A stretch of DNA of 64,000 nucleotides from Gonocerus acuteangulatus. Its lineage: Eukaryota > Arthropoda > Insecta > Hemiptera > Coreidae. Made by a program: the position numbers and the translations under genes. Shown here in pieces: positions 36,301-49,224 of this stretch; the stretch's first letter is position 1; every line of letters starts with the position of its first letter. The notes beneath the pieces were generated by a model. It had not been told where the DNA came from and searched no databases. It saw nothing but the letters and a program-made list of their open reading frames with translations. The stretch is taken from the NCBI GenBank assembly GCA_946811695.1, contig OX328123.1, positions 16,564,713 through 16,628,712 of the forward strand, in the 5' to 3' direction.

Positions 36301-39300
36301 GGCGTTACAACAAATACAAGTTATTCACGTATAGTTAACGTTACTATTACAACAGAAATTGTCCCGTTTTATGCTCGAAAGATGATCCAATTCTTCTACG
36401 AGGTTTCTTATCAAAGCAAGACGACTTACCTAACGTAGGCGCGTCTCTTTTTTGTACCATGAGGAAGCGTCCCTACGATATTTTTTTTATTATGTACTAG
36501 GAGGAATCTATTAAAATATCCATAATGTTTATTTATTTTACATATTTTGTTGAAAAAAAAAAAAAAAATGTGGAGGTAAAAATAAGTTCATTTTTTAAAA
36601 GACGTTGAAAGTAATTGGACAAATAAATCATAAAACTTCACTTCGACATTAAAACACATAAGATGCTAGACAAACTATTTTTATATAGCAACGAGAGGAC
36701 GCGCGAGGTTTAGAGGTCTCCACTACTGTTTTGCTCGCAATAAGGAACAGAAATAAGCAATAGAAATAAGCAACAACAGAAGAAGAGTTCAGTGTGCCAG
36801 GGGCGGGAAGGGTGGTGAGAGAAGATGGAAAAGTGTTTGGAGAATATACTCTTCGGACCCTGGTGCATCCAAGCGTTTTGACAGGTTTATATTTATATAT
36901 ACATAAGTTGGTCAGGAGATAGGATAGACGAAGGTTTAAAGATCATTTTTAAAATTATTATCGGAACCCAAATAACATTCCTTTGGAATGTGCTAAAACA
37001 GTTCTCGAAATACAGACATTCACACTTGTATAAATTCCCAGCAAGCTGAAAATTTGCTTGAACGTTAGGTGCATTATTATAATGAAATTGTGAAACGATT
37101 CCATCGATCCCATATGTGCAGAACATTTTATTCAAGGCCAAAGCTCGCGAAAATGGGTTACTTTATTTGTATTCTCCAGAGATGGGCATAATTTTATTTA
37201 TAAATAAAAATACGAATTTATTCGTACTTCATATATTTGTGAATACGAATATAAATAAATTCTTACTTCATATATTTGTGAATACGAATATAAATAAATT
37301 CGTATTCATAGGTGTGAATACGAATTTATTTTTATTCACATATATTAAATATAAATAAATATAATATAAAATTTTATTCGCAAATTTTTCTGCGAATAAA
37401 AATAAATTCACAGAAAAAATTGTAAATAATCACAAAAAATGTGAATATTTACAAAAAATCAAGTGATTACAAAAAAAAATCACATTAAAATATACGAATA
37501 AAAATTTATTCACATTATAATTTGTGAATAAAAATTTATTCACAATAAAATTCGCAAATAAATTATGAATTTATTCGTATTAAGATGATATTACGAAAGT
37601 TATTAAACGTGTTTTTTTTTTTTTTTTTATGGAGGTACAGATGACAAACTGTGTCCCTGCAGCATGGCTGGTGGTCCCGCGGCGGACTCGGGGTAAACAA
37701 AAAATCTAGGCGCTAATAACCTAGATGTTAAACGCCTTAAAAAAAAATCGCCTTCAATAACTTTCGTAATATCATATTAATACGAATAAATTCATAATTT
37801 ATTTGCGAATTTTATTGTGAATAAATTTTTATTCACAAATTATAATGTGAATAAATTTGTATTCGTATATTTTAATGTGTTTTTTTTTGTAATAACTTGA
37901 TTTTTTGTAAATATTCACATTTTTTGTGATTATTTACAATTTTTTCTGCGAATTTATTTTTATTCGCAGAAAAATTTGCGAATAAAATTTTATTTGTATT
38001 TTTATATTTAATATATGTGAAGAAAAATAAATTCGTATTCACACTTATGAATACGAATTTATTTATATTCGTATTCACAAATATATGAAGTAAGAATTTA
38101 TTTATATTCGTATTCACAAATATATGAAGTACGAATAAATTCGTATTTTTATTTATAAATAAAATTATGCCCATCTCTGGTATTCTCTAGAATATGCAGT
38201 CGTTTCCACTCCACCTACGAGGTAGTGTACTTAACGTGGTTTCGCCGGTAGGCCTACCGGAAATAGGAATAAATGGATCGTGGTATTCGACATAAATACT
38301 ACTCATTTTTTTTTTTTTTTTATGTTCCTTGAACTTGTTGCACTGCTCGGGGTAGCCATTCAGGAATTGGTATCACACGGAAAGTGCAATTAACTTCAAG
38401 GTCTTTCCAGACTGTTCTTCCATTCTGCAGCTGCATTTCGAATTAATTTATTTCGACCTTTTGTATTCGACATTTTGTTCTCGAATCGACATTAGCTATT
38501 CAAGTTACCCTGACCTTCGGACTGAGTCTGCGCCGCCCACAAACGGTTTTTAGAGCCTATGACGCATTCGAATAAAGAGAACTGACGCGAGACCATGACA
38601 AAGACGGCCTTCGCTAAGAACAAGTTCAATGGACATTTACCCTAAGCCGGTGCGCAAATGTCAGAATGCGCAACAAGTTATGGCACTCGTGCCAGGCATT
38701 TCGCAGCAATAATGTTCATAAATGAACTTATTATACTACTGCATATTGTTAGGAAATTTAGGCCGTTGGTGACTTACTTTTTATAAAAATTATCCCGGTA
38801 GAAAGGTCGCGAAGCAGTCTATAGGTTCCAATCCTTCATCAATATACACAGTTGAGCAGGGAATTTATTTACCGGAACTGTTTATGGACAAAAAAACTCA
38901 AATTTCTGCAGGCAGGAAACGAACCCAAATCTCCTCAGACACAATTCTTATACCCTGTCCACGGGTGTACCCTCTCACAAAGGCTGAATATCACTATTCC
39001 GAATAATAAATTCCGATAAACATTTCTCGTGAAACCCTGAAGATTCAGGAACTTCATAAACCATGCAACCTCTAAATATATGTTCCTGCCCGCGCAAATT
39101 GAACTGGGTTTTCAAAGAAATCCTGACTCTCCTTTGTGGTCTTCAGCAACCTCGCCTTACGTACGCAGGTAACGTACAAAATATGCGTAAATAACAATCC
39201 CAACTCCAATAAACAATAAATGCAACACTAAATCCTTATCAGGTTGCACAACACGTTTAGCTAAAAACACCGACCAAATCACAGGAACTGCATAATCTTA

Positions 39301-41514
39301 GCGCGTTTCCATGTCTTTCTTAGCCCTTGTTTCATTTGGAAACTATGGAATGGATGTGGTTAATATTTTGAGAAATATTTTATTAAATAATTAATTAATT
39401 TTCCAATAACGTCTAAAAGAAAAATTAGATATGATATTCCATAATGCTCAGAAAACATACAGTAGCGGAAACCACTCATCCTTCTTCTTCGCCTTACGCT
39501 TGGAAAGCTCCATTACCTACAACAAAAAATTGTATATCATTTTACATTAAAAAAAAATCAGTCCCGTAACAGGCCACTAGGGCCCTGACGGGCATATACT
39601 ATAGGGAGATAGTGTGGTCAGTACTATGCTCCGGCCGCCTGATTTTTTCCTTGGCCGCTTCGACTGCTAGAGTCATTAGCACCCAAGGTACCCATTATTA
39701 AATTAATTAAAGGCTGGGTTGGCCTAGGGACAGTCAGGGAGGCCCAATTCAACCCATGAACGAAGACACTAGAAGAAAAAATCTTTAGTACTTGCTCGGG
39801 ATTTGAACTCAGACCTCCAGCTTATTAGTCCAGTGCTCTACCACTGAGCTAAACACGTCCCCATATCATTTTACATACATTGGTTTAATGGAAAATGCAG
39901 TTTCCTCTTTTAAGCAATTACAAAAACAATCAATAAAAAACTGTGGGAAAAAACACAAAGAAACGTTTAATCAAACAATTTCAACGTTTTAAACAGGTTT
40001 TTCTCCAACAAAAATTACTTAAGAACCATATTTTTACTCATTGCAGACTGAATTTATTTAAATGATTTTTTCTTTGGCTAATATTAACTTGATTGTAGTT
40101 TCATATACCGTTTAGCTTCATTGTTTTTTTTCTGGATTCATCATTGAAGCAAGGCTTAACTCGAATAATGTTATTAACCATAATAAATATCTAATTTATC
40201 TTGAAAGAGTTCTTGTATTTAATAAGTAGTCATAAAAAGTTGTAGAATTAAATTGGACTTGTTTGTTATAATTTTAGTATTATTTCGAGCATTAATTGGT
40301 TAAAGGCCGAATGCTTTAATCTTGACTTCTAAAGCAAAATATTAACATCGACTGATCTATTATAAGTAAAAATATTAGTACTTTGGCTTAGGAAATTTTA
40401 AGATGTGCTTCAAAAATGCTGAAAGTTTGAAATAAGTTCTCTATGTTTTGTATGAAAAGAAGTCAGGAGACGTACCGCCAATTTCTGAAGGTTGAAGAAG
40501 CTTTAATAGGAGATGGGAAGCCACTCCCTGTTCTGAAGGTCGCCATGGAAACCGGTAAACAGTGACGCAACAGATTGGCACGCCATTCGATATTTACTAA
40601 GGCACGTAGTATGTTTACGCCGAATGGTATAATAAAAAGAAAAACCTTTATACTTAAATTGCGTTACTTATATATTACTGCGTTCCTGGGGAACGCTCAT
40701 ATGAACACCTCGTCATATGAACACCTAGTCATATGAACACCTAGTCATATGAACACCTATTCATATGAACACCTAGTCATATGAACACCTAGTCATATGA
40801 ACACCTAGTCATATGAACACCTAGTCATATGAACACCTAGTCATATGAAGGTTTAATGAAAATCACGTTTTAAGGCCCCCCAAAGTATAGGAAAATCCTA
40901 AGAAGAAATTACTTATTACACCTTCTCAACTTTAGAACTAGGCAAACAGTATTTCAAATATGTTTCATATTTACTCAAATTGTTTTCCTAAAATATTATT
41001 TTGTTCTTTTAAATGCAATTAAAACAAAACAATCAATTGAACTGTAAGGCAATGGGGACATACACCGCTCAAAAGAGTGAAACCCAAATTCGAATTTTAA
41101 GTGCCGATTTCATTGTATGACATGAAAATTTTGCCTAAGGACCGTTTTAGTTGAACCTTCTGTAAAGATGAAGAAGATAAACCAAAATATCAAATTTACT
41201 CAACTATTTTCGTAATTGTTTCGAATAGATATCTTAAGTATATCACAAAATCAACGCAACACCAAACAAAGAAAATATACGACAATCCCGATAAAAGTCT
41301 GATTCTTCCACACGTCAATTTAATTATAAAAAGTCCGTCAAGCAGGAGCTGCATAACTAAGCACTTTCCTCAGAATTGGGTAGTGTCGAGTGCATTCCTG
41401 AATAATTTGCTTAAAATAACCTAGATAGATAAACATTTTTTATGAGCAGCTGTTTCAATTATTAATTTTGTAATTAATTTCCTTCCAGAGTTTAGTGTAT
41501 GCAGGGTACTACAC

Positions 41515-41584
<70 letters not shown>

Positions 41585-44500
41585 GTATGTATGTATAAAT
41601 TTGAACCGGGGTCATTTTCGGTGTCTAATAGGTAGGATCGATAAAGATTCGAAGGAATTTTTCAAAAATTCCGTCATGAGTGCAACCTCAAAAGCTACTT
41701 TCTTTCGGAGGAAAGAGCTAAAAGTGCTCTCGGAAGCACAAGATTATAACCAACACACAGCACAAGATTATAACCAACACACAGCACAAGATTATAACCA
41801 ACACCCAGCACAAGATTATAACCAACACCCAGCACAAGATTATAACCAACACACAGCACAAGATTATAACCAATACACAGCACATGATTATAACCAACAC
41901 ACAGCACAAGATTATAACCAACACACAGCACAAGATTATAACCAACACACAGCACAAGATTATAACCAACACACAGCACAAGATTATAACCAACACACAG
42001 CACAAGATTATAACCAACACACAGCACAAGATTATAACCAACACACAGCACAAGATTATAACCAACACACAGCACAAGATTATAACCAACACCCAGCACA
42101 AGATTATAACCAACACATAGCACAAGATTATAACCAACACACAGCACAAGATTATAACCAACACACAGCACAAGATTATAACCAACACACAGCACAAGAT
42201 TATAGCCAACACACAGCACAAGATTATAACCAACACACAGCACAAGATTATAACCAACACACAGCACAAGATTATAACCAACACACAGCACAAGATTATA
42301 ACCAACACACAGCACAAGATTATAACCAACACACAGCACAAGATTATAACCAACACCCAGCACAAGATTATAACCAACACACAGCACAAGATTATAGCCA
42401 ACACACAGCACAAGATTATAACCAACACACAGCACAAGATTATAACCAACACACAGCACAAGATTATAACCAACACACAGCACAAGATTATAACCAACAC
42501 ACAGCACAAGATTATAACCAACACACAGCACAAGATTATAACCAACACACAGCACAAGATTATAACCAACACACAGCACAAGATTATAACCAACACACAG
42601 CACAAGATTATAACCAACACCCAGCACAAGATTATAACCAACACACAGCACAAGATTATAACCAACACCCAGCACAAGATTATAACCAACACACAGCACA
42701 AGATTATAACCAACACACAGCACAAGATTATAACCAACACACAGCACAAGATTATAACCAACACACAGCACAAGATTATAACCAACACACAGCACAAGAT
42801 TATAACCAACACCCAGCACAAGATTATAACCAACACCCAGCACAAGATTATAACCAACACACAGCACAAGATTATAACCAACACCCAGCACAAGATTATA
42901 ACCAACACACAGCACAAGATTATAACCAACACACAGCACAAGATTATAACCAACACCCAGCACAAGATTATAACCAACACACAGCACAAGATTATAACCA
43001 ACACACAGCACAAGATTATAACCAACACACAGCACAAGATTATAACCAACACACAGCACAAGATTATAACCAACACCCAGCACAAGATTATAACCAACAC
43101 ATAGCACAAGATTATAACCAACACACAGCACAAGATTATAACCAACACACAGCACAAGATTATAACCAACACACAGCACAAGATTATAGCCAACACACAG
43201 CACAAGATTATAACCAACACACAGCACAAGATTATAACCAACACACAGCACAAGATTATAACCAACACACAGCACAAGATTATAACCAACACACAGCACA
43301 AGATTATAACCAACACACAGCACAAGATTATAACCAACACCCAGCACAAGATTATAACCAACACACAGCACAAGATTATAGCCAACACACAGCACAAGAT
43401 TATAACCAACACACAGCACAAGATTATAACCAACACACAGCACAAGATTATAACCAACACACAGCACAAGATTATAACCAACACACAGCACAAGATTATA
43501 ACCAACACACAGCACAAGATTATAACCAACACACAGCACAAGATTATAACCAACACACAGCACAAGATTATAACCAACACACAGCACAAGATTATAACCA
43601 ACACCCAGCACAAGATTATAACCAACACACAGCACAAGATTATAACCAACACCCAGCACAAGATTATAACCAACACACAGCACAAGATTATAACCAACAC
43701 ACAGCACAAGATTATAACCAACACCCAGCACAAGATTATAACCAACACACAGCACAAGATTATAACCAACACCCAGCACAAGATTATAACCAACACACAG
43801 CACAAGATTATAACCAACACACAGCACAAGATTATAACCAACACACAGCACAAGATTATAACCAACACACAGCACAAGATTATAACCAACACACAGCACA
43901 AGATTATAACCAACACACAGCACAAGATTATAACCAACACCCAGCACAAGATTATAACCAACACACAGCACAAGATTATAGCCAACACACAGCACAAGAT
44001 TATAACCAACACACAGCACAAGATTATAACCAACACACAGCACAAGATTATAACCAACACACAGCACAAGATTATAACCAACACACAGCACAAGATTATA
44101 ACCAACACACAGCACAAGATTATAACCAACACACAGCACAAGATTATAACCAACACACAGCACAAGATTATAACCAACACACAGCACAAGATTATAACCA
44201 ACACCCAGCACAAGATTATAACCAACACACAGCACAAGATTATAACCAACACCCAGCACAAGATTATAACCAACACACAGCACAAGATTATAACCAACAC
44301 ACAGCACAAGATTATAACCAACACCCAGCACAAGATTATAACCAACACACAGCACAAGATTATAACCAACACCCAGCACAAGATTATAACCAACACCCAG
44401 CACAAGATTATAACCAACACACAGCACAAGATTATAACCAATACACAGCACATGATTATAACCAACACACAGCACAAGATTATAACCAACACACAGCACA

Positions 44501-47500
44501 AGATTATAACCAACACACAGCACAAGATTATAACCAACACACAGCACAAGATTATAACCAACACACAGCACAAGATTATAACCAACACCCAGCACAAGAT
44601 TATAACCAACACACAGCACAAGATTATAACCAACACCCAGCACAAGATTATAACCAACACACAGCACAAGATTATAACCAACACACAGCACAAGATTATA
44701 ACCAACACCCAGCACAAGATTATAACCAACACACAGCACAAGATTATAACCAACACCCAGCACAAGATTATAACCAACACACAGCACAAGATTATAACCA
44801 ACACACAGGTTATAAGCGCAGATTATAATCTCTAGGATTTCTTTTAGCTCGAATTTCTCCTTACTACTCCTAAGGTACTTCTTTATTGTTCCATAAGTTT
44901 GTTGTTAAAAACCAATTTCCCCCCGACAGTTTAAACGTGGTTAAAATGGAGCTAGTCTAAGATGAGCTAGTAGATTTTCATGAAACCAAACACCGTTGAT
45001 CATAATTAATTAATGGACTTGTTAGGGATTATCCACAAGGATTTTCTTAGGTATAAATTATTTCCACATATACTTTATTTTTGATCTTCACCTCAGCCAA
45101 ATTTTAATTAATGAGCTAATTAAAATTCCTCATTTAAACGTTTTGGCCTCATTGCCATCCTCATTAACTTATTTCATAAATCCACATATATTCACCCTAT
45201 TTCCACTAGGGTTTGTCATCACTTTCTATCTATGGGCTTGTCCATCTTCTATCACTAAAACTTATTTACATTTTTAAACATTTGAATTACCATATGGTCT
45301 GGGGAAATTCAAATGTTTAAAAATGTAAATATGTTTTAGTGATAGAAGATGGACAAGCCCATAGATTTAAAGTTATAGAATGAAAGTGATGACAAGCCCT
45401 TGTGGAAATAGGGTGAATATATGTGGATTTATGAAATAAGTTTATGAGGATGGCCCTGAGGCCGAAACGTTTATGAGGAATTGTAATCAGTTCATTAATT
45501 AAAAGGCTGAGGTGAAGATCAAAAATAAAGTATATGTGGAAATAATTAATTAATATTTTCGAAATACAATAGCCTTATTTTTAATTTCTTATGTGTGCAC
45601 CGTTGCAACGCCTTTGCAATTCGAAATTCATACAAAATAAACCTCATTGAAAATCTGACCAACTTGAGCGCTGCAGAACACATGTGCATTCTCATGCAAC
45701 TATGTTGTTGCCGGATGTCCACTAAGAAAACAACCCAGAGATAACCGTCGACTATTTAGGGGAAAACACACATCATTACCAGTACCATATGCTCCTCTCA
45801 TGGGGTTTTCGGTTGAAAATTAAACAAAGAACCAAAACACCAATGTTTTAGTAAGTAACTTTTATTGGATTTTAAATATCCTGAAATAAATTAAAAAGTC
45901 CGTAGCGCAGGAGCTGCATAACTAAGCACTTTTCTCAGAATTGGGTAGTGTCGAGCGCATTCCTGAATAATTTGCTTAAAATAACCTCTATAGATAAATA
46001 AAATAAGAACATAAATAACACTTGTTTCAATTCAATTCAAACATAGTACAAAGTAAATCCCCCTTCCGTTAGACAGATTTAGTTCATTTTTACAACACTT
46101 CTTCCTTATTAGATACCCAGGACGTATACCTCGTTTCGTTACAATACAGCAGACATTACGACCGGTATGAGCAAATTAGTAATTTGGGTCCGGAGTAAAC
46201 CTCCCCTCCTAAAGAACCGATTTAGTTTATTTTTACAACATATTTTCCTCTTTAGTTGACCAGAATGAATACCGAGTTTCGTTGAAATATAAGAAAAATT
46301 ACGACTGTTATTGGCAAATAACTACTTTGGCTCCGGAGTTACCCCTCCCCCCCCCCCCTCCAGATGGACCGATTTTGTTGGTTATGAACTCGTTAAATCG
46401 TTTGTTGGGGGAATACTATAAACCAAGTTTCGTGGCGAAAAAACAAAAACTCGTCTTAACGGACACATATATAACTATATTTATAAATTTTAACTGAGGC
46501 CATTTTTGGTGTCTACTAAGTAGGATCGGTAAAGATTCGAAGAAATTTATCAAAAATTTCGTCATGAGTGCAACCTCAATAGCTACATTTCTTCGAAGGA
46601 AAGTGCTAAAAAATCAAACAAATCTTCATAAAAATACCTATTAAAGGAAAGCAGACACTGTAAGGTAATTGCAGAAATTGAGTACCGAATTTGTCAAGCA
46701 AATATTACTGGTGCTAGCGATAGAATCCAGAAAAGCAATGAAATTTCATAATAGTGTCAACAAAATTCCAAAAGAATCAGATAATCCCATAAGTAATGTC
46801 GGTTTATCTCGGTAGACTGTAGAATGCGCCGATCCAAGTTTTTCTGCTAGCTCTTCCACTGTCACAACAGGATTTTATTTTACACTTGCCTGCAGGCGTT
46901 GGTCGTCAAGCTCTGTTGGTCCACCTGTACGAGGCGCGTCTTCTAGCTTGCGGTTTCGTCCAAACCGAAGACATCTACGCCATATATTTTTACAAGTTAT
47001 CGATAAGTTAAAGCAGTATTTTCTCATTTATCGAATTCTTAAAGCATAACATGGTGGAAATGGTTTCTTTGGAGATCCATTTTATCTCAGAATAATTAAC
47101 TTTAACCAACCAAAACATGAAAAAAAAAATAAAAAAAATCAAGAGCGATGAATAATTCCTGTGGCTGTTCTGCAAGGTAGGGCGCTGACGACTATGAGGT
47201 ATTTTCGCCCAAAAACACTTCAAAGAAACAAGCAAAACATGATAAATTAAAATGTATTATTTGATATTATTAACTAAATATTTTTCATTGAAGACAATAT
47301 TTAAGAAAAGTTTAATTTTAATGAAACTCTTTCTATGTTAATAATTAAAAGTGAATACATTATTTTGTCTCTATGTTACAGTGTGCCTTACTCCTGGTCG
47401 CCGGGATCTGCAGGGCTTCTGTGATTCCCCTCCACTCCCAGGCAGTCATCGCTGGTGCAAGCCAAGTCCGTGTTCAGGATGAACTTGGTCAGTACCACTT

Positions 47501-49168
47501 CGAGCATGCTGGAGGACCAAACTCTAGGTCTGAGACTAGGACTGCTGATGGTGTTACCAGAGGAGGTGTGCAATATTCGTGCTTTTTTGTTTATTTTAGT
47601 TTAGTTCCAAAACTATGTTGGCGATGTTCTTTTTAACTAGTTTAATAACTAAATCAGTCATAGTCCAGAAAAAAAAAACAACAACAATACAATAGCAACA
47701 AAATAAAAACAAAACCAAAAATGTAAAAATTATGTACATAATTTAAAACAAATGTAACATTTACGTTTGTTCTGGATAAATATTAATAAAGAATGTCATC
47801 GTATGATATGCATATTTAATTTAAAATGAACTATGTTTAAAAAGTTTCATTAAATTTTAGTGTACATGTTGAGTGTCTTGAATATTGAAGTATAGTGTTA
47901 ATTTAAGTGCTACTGTTAATGAAATGTCAAGTAAGTTATGTAGTATTTGCAAATTTACTTTCACTATACAGTATACGTTCCCCTAATTAGAAATTTAATT
48001 CGTTAAAATATTTTGGGTACGTTAGTATATTTTTTCTTGTAAAGAGAGCGGTAGTCTATAAAAAAATCCTACTTGCTGGATAAATAAAGGAATAGAAGCA
48101 GTTATTGATAGGTCTTCATTTTTTGGGAAAAATATAAAATTTAATCTCAAAGAGAAGGTAGATTTAAGGAGCCACAACAGGCAACTGAAAGTTTCCTAAG
48201 AGGAATGACTTGGTCAACGATAGCTCATTAATTAAATACTCATGATACAGTTTAAAACAAAAAGCAACAAAATAAAGTGAGTTAAACAGTAACAAAACCC
48301 CGTTCAAAATAACAAAACTAACACTTTAGAAGGTTTAAGCACTTATTCCTTCGATTGGCGTTGCCCCATCGTAAATTGCTTCAGAACCTTTTGTTTAAAG
48401 AATTTAGTAGCCTTCCACTTACTACGATTTCCTTACATTTTTAGAGATATTAAGGAAAACACACGAGAGATCCCATAACTTTTCATGACTACCTAATAGT
48501 AAATTTTTGCCTTCCTTCACTGTAAATGTAGGTAACCAAAATTTAAATATCTTAGTTTATATGATTTTCAACTTCACTCATACCGGTTACTCCCCCTTCC
48601 GTACATAAGTATGTTCCTTCTGAATCATATTTCAAAGATATATGGCTCATTTTATTTTCAAATTTAATATACGAAAAAAAAACCTGCCCCTAGATGAGGT
48701 ATAATATGGAAATCCTCCTTTGAAATATCTCTAAAGGACGAGGAAAGCTTCATCATTGAAAATTCTCAAGATTGATGATGTGAGGAGAAGCTTATTACGC
48801 TTCTGAGAGTAGTTCCCCCCCCCCCCCAACGTATTCTCGTTTCTCTAATATTGAACTTATGCAAATAGAAGGATTACTTGACGGTTAGTCTCGCTTCTGT
48901 TAGGACTTCATTCCTCGATTAACTCGGATTAAGGAGATTTATGCATTATACTCAGATTAATACTAAACATTTCTACATCTTGTTCTAAATAATCCTTTTT
49001 TAACGAAACACCAAAAATCATGAGTTATTAGTGTCTCGGAATTAGCTAAATTCGCTTAAAAAATTCAAGGATTAAAATACTATGAATAAAAATAAATAGC
49101 TATGTAAAAATATGAATATATTTCATGTATAAATATTAGCCACAACCTTCCATCGCTTACACTACAAC

Positions 49169-49224
<56 letters not shown>

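Noticed and set aside
38930..39010. Possible tRNA-like head with GGGTTCGTTTCC
   Set aside because: No convincing A-box, body or second copy; too weak to call a SINE.
39797..39862. Genuine tRNA gene on the minus strand
   Set aside because: Good A- and B-box matches, but the sequence lies inside a 315-bp unit bounded by a 14-bp target duplication and repeated elsewhere.
41499..44828. 1,109-codon plus frame of AQDYNQHT repeats and ~1,030-codon minus frames over the same array
   Set aside because: A 24-bp period keeps every stop-free register open. Several frames on both strands are equally long, and the start lies in (AT)n. This is periodicity, not coding.
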